A stretch of DNA of 64,000 bases, from assembly GCA_037951105.1 (NCBI GenBank), contig JBAMJV010000863.1, forward strand, positions 62,001-126,000, written 5' to 3'. A model generated the notes under the pieces. It was given only the letters and a program-made list of their open reading frames with translations, did no database searches and had not been told where the DNA came from. A program made the translations under genes and the position numbers. This document shows positions 22,831 through 34,830 of the stretch, one piece after another (positions within the stretch are counted from its first letter, which is position 1; the number at the start of each line of letters is the position of its first letter). Source of the stretch: Echinarachnius parma. Its lineage: Eukaryota; Echinodermata; Echinoidea; Clypeasteroida; Echinarachniidae.

Positions 22831-22998
22831 GAATATAAAGCAAATAATCACCTTTTGGTTTCAGGCGATGGCAAACTATCACTTCCTCGGCGATCTGAAT
22901 GTATACGCTATCTTTCCTCAGCTTCGCTTCGGAAAGATAGCTACATCCAGCTCGCCTCGGAAGTGATAGATTGTCCCATCGCCTTCACCAACGGTAAT

Positions 22999-23215
22999 TA
23001 TTTGCTTACTATCCTATGGTTGCTTAGCTATCCCTTAAACTGCATCAACCCTCCATCGTTTTCTGGTGATATGCACCCATATGATCTGGAGAAATATTTA
23101 ATAACATGATAATAAAGAAAATAATAACCATTTTATAATATGTATAATAATGGTAAAGGAGTCTTTTGTTTGCCGTATCTTATAGTTGCTAACCCTGGCT
23201 ACACATTATTGCCCT
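22999..23215 (-). pseudogene. Further decayed copies of the second ligand-binding exon
   Basis: Bases 22999-23085 retain the acceptor CTCCAG and SYGCISPENDGGLMQ before a stop. Bases ~23165-23215 hold a faint remnant (CTTATAGTTGCTAACCCTGG). These are the distal part of the array at 21170-21578 beyond the insertion. Confidence 0.8.
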
Positions 23216-23509
23216 GGGGAGCTGTACATAAATAGTTCAAATAATAATTAAATGGAAAATAATTACAAAATTATAATTGGAAAAAAAAGATGATAGCACA
23301 GGTAACTATTATTATTATACAATAAAAAGAAACCATAATGCAATATAGATTAAATAATAATTTTTTAAAAATATGACACCATCTATCTGAGCAGAGATGA
23401 CCCTGATATGACAGTGGGCATATGACCCTGTACTGAAGGAAAAACAACACAATACAATAATTCAACCAATATACTGGGCACTGTTACTGGGTAACCCATT
23501 CAAGACTGG

Positions 23510-23655
23510 GGGGTGTTGCATAAAGAGTTGCGTTCAATCGCAAAGTTGCAATTAATTGCAAGTCACATAATGCGCCTAAATTTGCAACTCTGATTGGCTC
23601 AAGTGCACATTTTTTCTTACTTGCGATTAATCACAACATTGCAACACCCCCCCCC
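23510..23655. mobile_element. MITE with GGGGTGTTGCATAAAG ends
   Basis: GGGGTGTTGCATAAAGAGTT at the left is mirrored by CATTGCAACACCCC at the right, with inner blocks of TTGCAATTAATTGCAAGT and ACTTGCGATTAATCACAA. Flanked by ACTGG and CCTGG, close to the CCWGG target of related elements. Confidence 0.75.
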
Positions 23656-23821
23656 CCCCCCCTGGCCCCCAAAATACTATAACTCGAGTCTATGAAGGAA
23701 TTCATGTTAAGTTAAAATCCAATTGTCTACAATCGGTGAATAAAGGCATATTATCAATATTGCAAACATTGCCCTCTAGTTGTTTTTCTCTACTTGTTCT
23801 CTTCCCCTATTTGTAAGTATA

Positions 23822-24004
23822 CAGTCAAACCTGCGTATAGTGGCCACCCAACAGAAACAAAAACAGTGGCAACTGTAGACAGGTGACCACTACAGACATG
23901 TTCCATCACACTGTTTTTCCCCTGCAAGGATCATTATTGATGGCCACTATAGGCAGGTTGGCTGGCCTGCTATAGACAGGTGGCCACTAAGACAGGTTTG
24001 ACTG
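23822..24004. mobile_element. MITE with CAGTCAAACCTG ends, TA target
   Basis: CAGTCAAACCTGCGTATAGT is inverted at the right as GACAGGTTTGACTG, flanked by TA on both sides. It contains internal repeats of TGGCCACTATAGRCAGGT. Same family as 12216-12394. Confidence 0.85.
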
Positions 24005-24458
24005 TAGTTCTATGTTGATGTGTATTACTTGTCAGTTCACGCCCAGAGGAAAGATCTGTTAGTTCTGAAAGCTTGGCTATTTTGACTTACACTTGACTTT
24101 GTAGTACTGTATGTTAGTACCCCAGTCATGAACACACACCGACATGTAATCTTGCATTTTACTACCAAGGGGCATCTCATCGAGAACAAAACATCTTTTA
24201 TACCGGAATATGGTATTGTGATACGGGTTCTCAATGACACAATAGTCCCTTAATGACAGTTTGGAGATCATGATGCACTTGTTTTTATCTAATGTCTCTT
24301 TCCTATTCAGATGACCCTGATTTGTAGGAAACGACTCCTTAATGAATTGAAGTGATATTACATGTATATTACATCAATATTGACGGCATATCAATATCAG
24401 TACAGCAATAAAAAGTGAAGGTCGATTACATAATAATTACCCTCTTGCTTTGTATCAT

Positions 24459-24705
24459 ACGTGACCGGCCAAAGCAAAGCCCGGTACTTGTCGGTAATTA
24501 ATGTTTTGAAGAAATGGGCATTTTAAGTTCACATAACGTGTGTAAAAGACTTATGATTTTAAAATTGAAACAATCATATCTTCACCAATTATTGACCAAT
24601 TCGTTAGAAAGAAGCATCAATTGAAGGCTTGTGATGAGGCCTTTCTAATGATATGCGAATCTACATTTTGATTTTTACAGAAAAGTGCAGGGTTTTAATA
24701 TACAG
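24459..24705. mobile_element. MITE of the GTGACCGGCTAAAGCAAA family, right end decayed
   Basis: GTGACCGGCCAAAGCAAAGC, GGTACTTGTCGGTAATTAAT and the interior (CAATCATATCTTCACCAATT) match the intact copy at 57786-58045. Confidence 0.75.
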
Positions 24706-24779
24706 TATGCAGTCACATATAATCATGGCCAACCATATGCATACATGTAAGACAATCTATCACACAATATGATTGTATT

Positions 24780-24910
24780 TTGTTTATTTTTTATTTTTTG
24801 TTTTGTTGGGGGGGGGGGGGGGGGGGGAGGGGGTGGGGAGAGGGGCACACAACTAATGAAGGGGCCAGTGGGTGGGCACACTCTATACACTATAGGGGGG
24901 GGGGGGGGAT
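24780..24910. repeat. T-rich then poly-G low-complexity tract
   Basis: A T-rich run is followed by G runs of up to ~29 and 13 bases, interrupted by GAGGGGGTGGGGAGAGGGG. The proline-rich frame on the minus strand is an artefact of it. Confidence 0.9.
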
Positions 24911-25042
24911 AAAATAAACATATTGGCGACAATTGAGCTCCACATTTTCTTTGAAAAATATAATTACAGCATACAATGTAATGAATGTATGTACGTAAAT
25001 ACAATCAGGAGGATTATTCCAGAATCTAGAGAGTAAGTAATA

Positions 25043-25360
25043 CAGGGCTCGACACTCGCACTGGCCCGGGGCCAGTGAAATTGCACTTCGGGCCAGCAAA
25101 TATGTACATAAGTCATATTTTGGTGGCCCGATCGGGCAAGCAGATTTTCAACCCAACATTGACAAAATTAGAAAAATCCTGTTTTCTTTCAAGTCACACT
25201 TCAATTTATAATCACAGTTTTAATCAGGAAAGAGTGATATTTTGAATAGTAAAAAAGTTAACTCATCAAATGAAATTTTCGGGCCAGTAAATTTGTCTTT
25301 TGGGCCGCCAGAAAAGGGGAAGAAAGGGCCACTGACAAAAAAGGTAAGTGTGGAGCCCTG
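25043..25360. mobile_element. hAT-like MITE (CAGGGCTCGACACT ... AGTGTGGAGCCCTG)
   Basis: The termini CAGGGCTCGACACT and AGTGTGGAGCCCTG are inverted and CAGGG-initiating as in hAT elements. GTAATA occurs on both sides. The interior alternates GGGCCAGT and GGCCCGATCGGGCAAG palindromes. It is the most complete of about ten family members: ~30-150, 13195, 29660-29935, 30575-30745, 31027-31262, 48670-48780, 55040-55210, 58716-58830 and 62150-62260. Confidence 0.75.
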
Positions 25361-26187
25361 TGTAATATATATAGAAAACAGTCCTTAGGGGGGAGGCAGA
25401 TTCATTGATATGATTCCAGAGTCACTGTTGATGTTTTCCTAGCGCCAAGGTCAAGGAATATGGAGCCCCCATGCATAATATCCTCCAGTATTTGTTTGTA
25501 CACGGATCAATGGACTGGCACCTGTAATGAGGGAGGACTCCGGGGGGAAATAAGAAAATAATGGTACATGTTCAGGGCAGCAACAAATATACAGGACAAT
25601 TTTGCCCCTAAAATGCTTTAAAAAGCCCCCCAAAATCATAATAAAAACCCATGTCAATTTGCATAGAGTTCAATGCAAAACTAATTTTAGAGTGCTATAT
25701 TCATGCAGGCAAGCTTGAATTTAGACGTAGCCCCCGCATAATATCCAAAAAAAATTGTTTCTGACTTTCCCAGTCAGGCTAGATCTTGCAAAAGCTTGCC
25801 CCAAAACATGTTTCCTGCTCTGTTTGAATGGGTACATTAGAAAAGGAGGATTCAGTTGGTCAATGTCATTACAAGCACTGGACAGAAATCACTGATTTAC
25901 CTGAGAAAACTTTTGAGATAACTAAATGGTTCAAATGTATCGTTAATAATATCGCTAATGATATTCGTTTGTCTCGCAATGTATGGTCAACAAGGAATCT
26001 AAAGATCACGACGTTTCGTGCGCCGCTGCAACACTTCGTCAGGTGATACAAATATGCTGTAAGCAAGGGTAAGCAGTACAAATGTACTTCGTGATCCTGT
26101 CAAGATTAGAAAAATTGTCTCATAATAGTTTGGATTTAGATCACTTGCCCTGGTTGGGCAAGAGAACTCAAACCATACTTGCCCTGG

Positions 26188-26527
26188 GGGGTGCTTCACA
26201 AAGATCCTAAGTTGATCTTAGCACTAAGATGGTCTTAAATATTATGGAAAGCCATTAGTGTCTTGAAACATTTTTGTAAAAGTTATGTTGAAATGCATAA
26301 AATGTTGATTCAAATCATATATATTTTCTAATTATCAAAGAGATTTCATGAATTTTATGTGAAGATTATGAATCTCTTTGATAATTAGAAAATATATATG
26401 ATTTGAATCAACATTTTAAATTTTCAACATAACTTTTACAAAAATGTTTCAAGACACTAATGGCTTTCCATAATATTTAAGACCATCTTAGTGCTAAGAT
26501 CAACTTAGGATCTTTGTGAAACACCCC
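26188..26527. mobile_element. Fully palindromic MITE, CCTGG target duplication
   Basis: GGGGTGCTTCACAAAGATCC at the left is inverted at the right. The mirror symmetry runs through TATGGAAAGCCATTAGTG and ATATATTTTCTAATTATCAA, so nearly the whole 340 bp folds on itself. CCTGG occurs at 26183-26187 and 26528-26532. Confidence 0.92.
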
Positions 26528-27204
26528 CCTGGACTGATTTCCACTTGCCCTGGAAAACTGGACAAGAGCCCTGGGCACAATTTACTGTACATACACTGTA
26601 TACCATCAAATAATGTACATTTAGTATGTAGTATTTGTATTCACAGTGTAATAGATGGACTAGTTTGTTATAATAATGTAGGATATATAGTATTCATATT
26701 CACAACTAATGAGTTATATTCCTTGTTTGTTAAATTGTTATATCCCTTTACTATACTAATATTTCCAGGTACAAGTGAAGAATCGATTCGAGTAAACTTT
26801 GCGGATATAGAGTAGGGAAGAAGAGTGGTTTTCTGGGAAATATTAATGGCAATAACGCTCATAAACAAACAGCAGATGCATGTCATTAGATGTCATTACC
26901 TCAACATGATAATACTTCAACACTATTGACAGATTATCTTACATAAAGAAGATTACAGTCATATTTTGTATGTTTTCTTGTTTTGTAGCATTATGTTTGT
27001 AAGAAATTATGTTCACAATTACTGGTTATTGCTTGCTTGATGATTTGTTGATAATTATGTAAAAGCAGTGCAACTTACCCCCAGTAGTATTTAACTTCCC
27101 TTGTTACTATTACTAGTGCCTAGTCACAAATAATTGGAGGTATACTCATATATTGGCAAGCACAGAACCACATTGCATGAAAAAGCTATGTGCGTGTCAT
27201 TAAA

Positions 27205-27544
27205 GGGATCTAGTAACATTGTAAAAATCCACAAAACTGACTTAGAACTGTATCCATACAGAAGCATCAACCAGGTTTTGATTTTCCAAATTTCTCTTTT
27301 GTTATAAAGATATGTATGATTGAAGTATTCGGATTGAAGTATTCGGATTTGAATGTCTCTATTGGAGACATTCAACTGTATACAGAGTCAGTGCAATGAG
27401 TAAGCAAATATCACTTTGCATTTTGGCTCATTACTCTGTCATATGACATTCATTTGCTGTGAAATTTTACAGAAATATACATTTATTAACTCTTTGGTCA
27501 TATTTTGCACATGTCAATAATGTTACCACAGTTACTAGATCCCT
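27205..27544. mobile_element. MITE with AGGGATCTAGTAAC ends at TTAA
   Basis: AGGGATCTAGTAACATTGT at the left is inverted as GTTACTAGATCCCT at the right, flanked by TTAA (27201-27204, 27545-27548). Related copies are at 48506-48971 and 55543-55920, with a solo right end at ~61011-61026. The TTAA target suggests piggyBac or Kolobok mobilisation, which is inference. Confidence 0.85.
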
Positions 27545-27754
27545 TTAACTTGTGTGGCAAGTCCATAATACTAGTATCATGATTGTAACAAAGAATCTTG
27601 TTAGCATGTGAACGAGCTCCTTGCCTCTCAACTTTGCATTAATGCCCCTCGCATCAACAACATAAGTGTATATATTAAGTGCTGGTTCAATGTCCGATGA
27701 GGCTGCATAAAACAACACCATAGGTGCATCTTATACATGTACAAGATGTCAGTT

Positions 27755-27950
27755 GCCCTGGACACAGTAAACGATACACATACTGTGTATGTGTATCGTT
27801 TAATGTGTCCAGGGCCCCGCAAGATAAAGATTTACCATTAATTGCATAATTAATAGATCACTTTTATGATCGTACAATTAATCATAAGATCAATCAATTT
27901 GGATGATTAGTCGTACGATTATTCGTAGATCTTTAATTTTACAGGGCCCA
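27755..27950. repeat. Short perfect hairpin next to a decayed MITE
   Basis: GCCCTGGACACAGTAAACGA is mirrored around 27785 with one interruption. An adjacent unit at 27812-27950 has CCGCAAGATAAAGATTTACC against TAGATCTTTAATTTTACAGG as ends. Confidence 0.7.
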
Positions 27951-28735
27951 TGACTAGTCAAAAATACATTCCGACTGGGTATATAAGGAATGATAAGTAT
28001 GATTTATTTGGCCTATCTGGAAAAGAAATAAACTGTACACAATGTGCATTCAGTGACATACCAAAATAAGCTGTGATTTATATTATTCTGAACAGGTTCA
28101 CTTTATACAAAAATTTTTTTTAATGTGAATTCCTCAACATTTACCATAAAGTATTAATTATTGAACAAGGGAAGTTATCAATTTAAATCTGAAGAGGGCA
28201 AGAGGAAGTAATCGCTTCAAAATATGATGTTCCTATTAAACACTGTTGAGTAAAGAATAACTGATTGTCCCATTCATCAGCTCACAGAGTAAACAATCAT
28301 TATCTGATTGTAATCTTTAATCTGGTCACACTAAGTGATTTTAGCAATATCATTTGGAAGTGTCTAGATGTACACATTGCAAGGACAATCCCAAAGGATG
28401 ATATATGTGTGTAGTGTAGTTTATATTAATTTCCTCCCATCACAGGTTCTTAAAGATGACAATCTTTTCATCTTCGAAAGTAAAAAAAAATACACCCAAT
28501 ACAGTATACACCATCCTCACTATAGTCACTATAGAAACAGACTCATGATGTTGGAGTTATACATGTATACAAGGTTGGATGTCTCTAGTACTTGCTAGTA
28601 CCATCCACACATGAGTAGCAATTGGTCATGTCCAGTACAGTAGTACTACTGGACTACTGGTCAGTCACATCCTATGCAGTGTCCTCACAAAGGGTCAACG
28701 TCCTTGGATCTATTACACTTGGACCTTATGAGGGG

Positions 28736-29012
28736 GTGGAGGAGAGAGGAGAGAGGAGAGATGAGATAGAGAGAGGGAAATGTGGGAGATGCGATCCACT
28801 GAAGGAAACAGATGCAAAGAAGATACTGTATAAAGCTGCATGGGGTGGGGATAGAAAGGCGGAGGAGAGTGAATACAAACCTACTCAGTACAGTGAGTAA
28901 CATTAAATCTAGAAGTGAGGTTGTAGGAGACAGATGGAAAGAGAGTTGTATAAAAACACCTAGGCAGAAGAAAGAAAAATGCAAAGAAAGAGAGAGAGAG
29001 AGGGGGAAGAAT
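28736..29012. repeat. Purine-rich GAGA low-complexity tract
   Basis: Clusters of GAGAGGAGAGAGGAGAG and AGAGAGAGAGAG. The long serine/leucine-rich minus-strand frame is caused by this composition. Confidence 0.85.
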
Positions 29013-29289
29013 AGGGATGAATAGGAAATAAAGAGGAGGGCAGAGTACCCGGCAGGCAGACAGACCATTCATTCCTACTGGTCATGGGTCATTTGTTGGA
29101 GGGCACCAGTCTTTGTTTAGAAACCATGCCCGACTCCAGCAAAGCTTGTTTGTCTTCTGCGATTTGACTGTACTGTAGATATACAGGAAAAGCAAATGGT
29201 TTGAATATATAGATTTGTGATTTGTGAATATCGCTTGATGCAAATCTCTAACGAGAAGTTCCATTGAATGCATTTAATGACTTACCATT

Positions 29290-29560
29290 TCCTGATTATT
29301 ATTATTATTTATTCGGCATTTCAAAATAAAGTACAATGTATGATACAAAATGAATAGTGAATTTACAAAACGATCAGAAAACATAAAAGCATAAAAGCAC
29401 CCCTGGTGAATCTCCCCAAGCTGCCTGGCAGGAAAAAAGAAATCTTGAATTTCTGTGACCCATGGGTCTTTCCTGCCAACTTGGGGAGGCCACCAGGGAT
29501 GCCTGTTCTCAGATAAGAATTAATTATTTGTGTGAACATAAAGTCATTAACTCAACTAAA
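29290..29560 (-). repeat. Retroelement-like 3' tail with internal hairpin
   Basis: On the minus strand the segment ends GCCGAATAAATAATAATAAT, a microsatellite-ended tail typical of LINE or SINE 3' ends. Arms CCCCAAGCTGCCTGGCAGGA and TCCTGCCAACTTGGGGAGG form a hairpin at 29410-29500. Confidence 0.5.
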
Positions 29561-29659
29561 AGAACTACATTGTAATACAACTTTTAATGCAATTTTTCAT
29601 TTACATGGTGCATCTATTTTTGCATACTTTATGACCATGAATCTAGTTCCAAATAAGGC

Positions 29660-29935
29660 CTCTCACTGGCCTAAGAAGCTTTGAGCTGGCTGCTGGCATG
29701 CTGTCACTAATATGACAAGACCTGTTTATGTTTCTTTATATATTTTTTTTACTAAGGTGTCTGAATTTGCGAGGCCCCAAACAAGGAAACACAATTTCAA
29801 ATTTTCAATTACAATATTAAGTTGACCATTCAAGCAAGTAAAACTTTAATTTAATTAAATTGGTGGCCAAAATCTCACTTTTGGTGGCCCCAAGTCAGCA
29901 GGCCATTGCTTACTGTATTTCAAGCCCTGTTTTGA
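29660..29935. repeat. Decayed hAT-like family copy
   Basis: GGTGGCCAAAATCTCACTTT, GGTGGCCCCAAGTCAGCAGG and CAAGCCCTG mark an inverted, interrupted copy of the 25043-25360 family. Confidence 0.5.
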
Positions 29936-30574
29936 CCATTCAGACTTAATATACATGTACCTCTGGATATAACACGAAGGCACCTATTTTTTCAAGCGTG
30001 AATTTTGTCGATGACTAATTCCTCATCACATTAAGGGATCGATTTTCACACCAACGGAGCGTATAAGTGCAATGACTTAGATGTGTGCCTCCCATTATAG
30101 ACACTTCTCAGCATCTTTAAAAAAAGGAGACGAAATAAATCAAACAAAGTAAAAGTGAGAAGCTTGTACCGGAGTTGTTTCCAACCAACTTTTCTTTTTT
30201 ATCTTGTAACTCTCAGATTTCTACCACTTGACATCATTTTAGATTCTTAAATGTCTACATTATATCATACTGTACATGCGCGTGAATTTGTAATAAATCT
30301 TGCGGGACATGACATCTGATGAAAATTGTATACAAATTGAGGACCACTTCTTGGGATTCTATTTCCTACCAACTTTTGTGTTGTGTTATTATTCAGATAT
30401 TCGGTTGGGTGACCGATATCATGTAGCACATTACTGTCACTACAAGTACGTTCATCCCTATCGGGTCAGCCCTCAAAAGAATGTGAATTGTGAGAAACCC
30501 ATCAAAACCCTTTGTTCCTAACTTTCGTATTGTCCTGTATTTTTCAGTCTCAAACTAATAAACGAAATGCTTTA

Positions 30575-31262
30575 CATTTCGGGCCACCAAATTTAATTGG
30601 TACTATATTCTACTGGCCCATTCAGGCAAGCAGATGTAACAACATTTGTCAAGTTTTTCTGGGGCCACCAGATAAAGGTTTCGGGCCAGTAGAAGTTGAA
30701 AAATCTTGTTTTTACTAGCTCCACTGGGCCACAAGGCAAAAAGGTTAATCATTTCCAAAAATAAGGGAAGGAATTTCACCCATTGAAACTACTAAACAAT
30801 ACAAATGTTGTCATTAAATTGAAATATTCAAATAATTTGTATTCAAATAATTTGTATTCAAATAATCTGTATTCAAATAATTTGTATCCAAAGCATGATC
30901 GTCAATCATTTTACTGGCTGAATTTGTTTCCTTATTTTGTAAACGAGAGATGAATATGCAGCACTCCGTAACATTTATGAGATCCAGCCATAAGAGTTCA
31001 TACATGGATAGCTTGGTTCCTGTATGCAGGGCTAGACACTAGCACTTGCCCTGTTGCCCGGGGCAAGTAAAAACTGATGCCAGGCAAGTCAAATTTCATA
31101 AATTGCCTAGTTTGGTTGCCCGATCGGGCAACTAAATTATTATTATTATTATTATAAATTATTGGTCACCTATGAGAGAATAGTGTAAATCCTTTGGTTT
31201 AAATCACATCTAGAAGAAAGCAGGCAAGTGAACTTTCTGTTGGGGCAAGTAAAATTTCAAAA
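30575..31262. repeat. Two adjacent copies of the hAT-like family with simple repeats
   Basis: 30575-30745 holds TCGGGCCACCAAATTTAATT and TCGGGCCAGTAGAAGTTG. 31027-31262 opens GCAGGGCTAGACACTAGCAC and holds TTGCCCGATCGGGCAACT. Between them a ~17-bp unit (ATTTGTATTCAAATA) is repeated four times at 30828-30892. An ATT run lies at 31137-31155. Confidence 0.65.
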
Positions 31263-32045
31263 GTTATGTGTATTCGGATTCTACACCATGGTTCACTATT
31301 TTAAACTAGGCTAGTTTGTGTGGACTGCATAACACTGAGCCAGTGTGTATTACACACCCTACACACAGTGCGCACGGTGTTCACAATATGGCACCGCACG
31401 CCTGATTTGCGAATCCCAACTATTTTCAAGAGGGTAAGGAGTATTAGGACACCCTCTCATATTTTCCATCCATATTTCCTAATAACTTCAGGCAAGCGGC
31501 AACGAATTCACCCTCGGGGGAGAAGGGGGTGAAATTGAGCATTTCAAGCTCGAGATGATCAGACTTTCTGAAGCATATTGCTGGGCCCTCTTAACCCCTC
31601 CTAGTATCATGGGTGCATTAGGTATGCAATAACCCAATGACATTTTCATCATGTACTGGTAAGGAGGTTGGTTAAAGGGCTGTTTTAATACCATTTAATC
31701 CATGCAAGCTCCATTATCATAATCCTGGAAGTTGACTGATCAATATTCAATTTCACCAAGTAGGGTATATAAGATGAGTGCATATCTGTGTACAAAAATC
31801 TGAAAATGTTTCGATGTTTATATGTTTGCACTTCAATTTGACAAGCAATATCATATTGGATTGTCCGAACATATCAGATGTACTGTATATATTTAGAGAA
31901 ATATGACTGGGTGAACATTGTGTTTGGAACACAGAAGCTCTGCTTTTTAAAGCAATTTAGGACTGTTTGGTTTTGAGGACTACAAAATGATGTCATAAAC
32001 GATAAACCAACTAGATGGATCTTCGATTGCGCGCAATCGAAAATT

Positions 32046-32941
32046 ATGCCTCCGCTATCACGCGATTTTAATATCAAGCCCAAATTTTCATGCACTGATT
32101 ACATTTAAAAAAATATTTTTCATATATTTTGAGTCCTGTGACCTTGACCATATGACCCCAATCTCTGATGGCTCCCTAAAAAACATTCAGGTACAAAGTT
32201 TGATTGAAATCTGACATTTAGTTCTTGAGATTTTGGCATTACAAGCTTTTTTGCATGTATAATGAGTCCTGTGACCTTGACCTCAACCTCATGACCCCAA
32301 CATTTGATGGCTACGTTGACTCTTTATGATACATTCAGGTACCGAGTTTGATTGAAATCTGACATTCAGTTCTTGAAATTTTGCCATTACAAGCCATTTT
32401 CGCATACATATCGAGTCCTGTGACCTTGACCTTTGACCTCATGACCCCCCAAATCTAATCAGATCAGTCGCACCCTGATATGTACACTCATACCAAGTTT
32501 GAAATTGAATTGTCAACCGGTTCTTGAGATATCGCAAGAACGAGGCATTTTTGCGCATACATTGAAGTCCTGTGACCTTGACCTTTGACCTCATGAACCC
32601 CAAAATCTAATCAGATCATTGCCACCCCAATATCTACACTAATACCAAGTTTGAATTAGATCCGTCAACCGGTTCTTGAGATATCGCGAGAACGAGGCAT
32701 TTTTGCATATATATTGAGTCCTGTGACCTTGACCTTTGACCTCATGACCCCTAAAATCTAATCAGATCATTGTCACCCCAATATGTACACTCATACCAAG
32801 TTTGAAATTGATCCGTCAACTGGTTCTTGAGATATCGCGAGAACGAAAACGGGACGGACGGACGGACGGACGGACGGACAGACGGACGGACGGACAACCC
32901 AAAAACATAATGCCTCCGGCCACTTCGTTGGCGGAGGCATA
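32046..32941. repeat. Element with five ~130-155-bp tandem units rich in TGACCT
   Basis: Bounded by TATGCCTCCGC (left) and GCGGAGGCATA (right), inverted. Units start near 32131, 32261, 32411, 32567 and 32716, each with GAGTCCTGTGACCTTGACC. The later units continue TTTGACCTCATGACCCC, then ACCAAGTTTGA and GGTTCTTGAGATATCGC. The array ends in a (GGAC)n tract at 32853-32894 and a hairpin TGCCTCCGGCCACTTCGTTG. No ORF. Confidence 0.85.
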
Positions 32942-33360
32942 AAAAATCAAGCCTACATGAAAAATATGAATCACAACAAATATTTGATAACAATGAAAAT
33001 CAATTGTGTTAAATACATGTGTATCATCAATCAGGCTTCTACTTTTCTAGGAGAATTGTGAACATCCAATCAGATTTCAGGAGAATGTACATGGATTCCC
33101 TTGACTACGCGGCCCTAATATGGTAAAAGGGTGTATCTGAGAAAATATGACTTTTTCAGGTTTTTCCATTTGGGGGGTTTTTGAGGTCAAAAGTTTCATT
33201 TAGCAAAGTTTCAGAAGTGACTGAGCTTTAGTTTTCGAGATAGAAGGAGGTATCTGGAGTAATTTTACCCCTTTTTCACTATTTGTTTTGGTAGAAGGAT
33301 GTATCTATAGTTACACCCTTTGAATACTGGGTAAGTCTGATAGTTATTTTGGCAGAATGG

Positions 33361-33520
33361 TGTATCTATAGATACATCCCTTTGCCAACAAAGTCCGATC
33401 GTAACTTATGAAGGATTATTATGGTAAAAGGGTGTATCTATAGATACACCCTTTTACCATAATAATCCTTCATAAGTTACGATCGGACTTTGTTGGCAAA
33501 GGGATGTATCTATAGATACA
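33361..33520. repeat. 160-bp perfect palindrome
   Basis: The centre is between 33440 and 33441 (GTGTATCTA/TAGATACAC). The arms mirror through GGTAAAAGGG, AATAATCCTTCATAAGTTAC, GATCGGACTTTGTTGGCAAA and GGGATGTATC. A further imperfect unit follows to 33610. Confidence 0.95.
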
Positions 33521-33699
33521 CCCTTTTACCATAAAAATCCTTCATTAGTTACCATCGGACTTTTTTGGCAAAGGGATGTATCTATAGATACACCCTTTAA
33601 CCAAAATAACCATCACACTTACCATTAGATTTATTTTTGGCAAAAAGTTGTATCTGTGTGGACGTGTATTATTGTATACGATTTACAAGGTCTGTCAAT

Positions 33700-34830
33700 T
33701 TTGCAAAATATTGGTAGCTGTGGCCGCGAGCACGATCATGACCCAGGACCATACCTAGTTCCACTGCTGATCTCTCGATCAGTGCTTGTGTAATCATTTA
33801 CGGCTTAATGAGTAAGGGCGATTTGTATGGTCTTCTACGTTCTGTTAATTTGTATGTTATTCTAGCATATTGACATCGATGAGTTAGAGCCAATGGTGCT
33901 AATTATACCATGGTAAATGTCGCTGGTCCGTAATCGTGCCCCTGCCCCCAGGGGGCCCGCGCCCCACGTCAGAATAGTACATGAAATTATGCGCTTTGCA
34001 TGTGCAAGTTGCACAGTGCTAGTGCACTGTAGCTATGCGGCCTGTATACATGCGAGTACCATTAATTATGCGAGTGAAAATATATGTTTTTACGTGCATA
34101 TTTCCGCCCAAAACTTTTTTTTTTGGAAGACCAAGATATCGCGGTTAAACAGAATGGGCACCACAGAATGACCTGACAGGAATCGCTATTAAAGTTTTCC
34201 AGAAATGGACGGATTTGGACGGGCAAGTCAACATTCGCGAAGGATTGTGTGCCAATGCTTTGAGCGGTGGTCTGAACGACTGCACAGCCCCCACGAGCGG
34301 CGTGGCTCCCGACCATCGAGCGCCTGAATGCTTCCAATTCCCAGCCGCAGCGAATCGAGTGATCAATCAATCAAGAAAAGACTCAAGAGCATGACTCAGG
34401 GCTAGCCTAGGCAAACTAAACCGAAAGCAACTTGATCCAATGCAACAGCGAAAAAGGTAATTTTGAATATAAAACAGTAAATGTTGTTAGTTCGAATAAT
34501 GTAAGAATAAGATAATTATCTCGAGTAGGCAGGCTATCAATTCACATCCATCGTCATGATCGTGATCGTCATGCATTGACATTGTCATTGATCGTCTTTT
34601 GACATTGCTATGCCTATGGGCATGGCATTGCCATTGCATTGGAATTTGACTGACTCTGTCTCAGTCTGAAAGTGACTGAGACCGAGTGATAATTATTAAT
34701 ATAATATTACGAACATGACCATGTCCATGCATGGCATGGATTATGATGATGAAGTTGAAGCCAAACTCAAAGGTACAATAAACACATTTAACACTGAGTG
34801 TGATTGTGGGCATTTTACGTGACCGTAAAT
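33700..34830. other. CpG-rich interior of the large element, no identifiable gene
   Basis: GC- and CpG-rich relative to the host intron. A possible exon ends at a donor-like AAAAAG|GTAATT near 34456, but no frame is convincing. Confidence 0.35.

Larger units (their letters stand above)
21579..22998. mobile_element. ~1.4-kb insertion carrying a Crypton-like fragment
   Basis: The insertion splits one exon copy between GTCTGTAGTAT and CCTATGGTTGC, which are contiguous in the other copies. Inside are a hairpin at ~21868-21962 (arms GGCGTCGATC...CACAATGCATTG), a recombinase-like ORF (21991-22233), a MITE with a duplicated flank, and a second hairpin at ~22865-22985 (GGCGATGGCAAACTATCACT mirrored near the end). 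Base composition and CpG content are higher than in the host intron. No long terminal repeats were seen. Confidence 0.6.

Noticed and set aside
28685..29068. 127-codon Ser/Leu-rich minus-strand ORF
   Set aside because: Produced by the GAGA purine tract; no motif or splice context.
32131..32900. CRISPR-like array
   Set aside because: Units of 130-155 bp without short spacers, in a eukaryotic element ending in a GGAC microsatellite; not a CRISPR.
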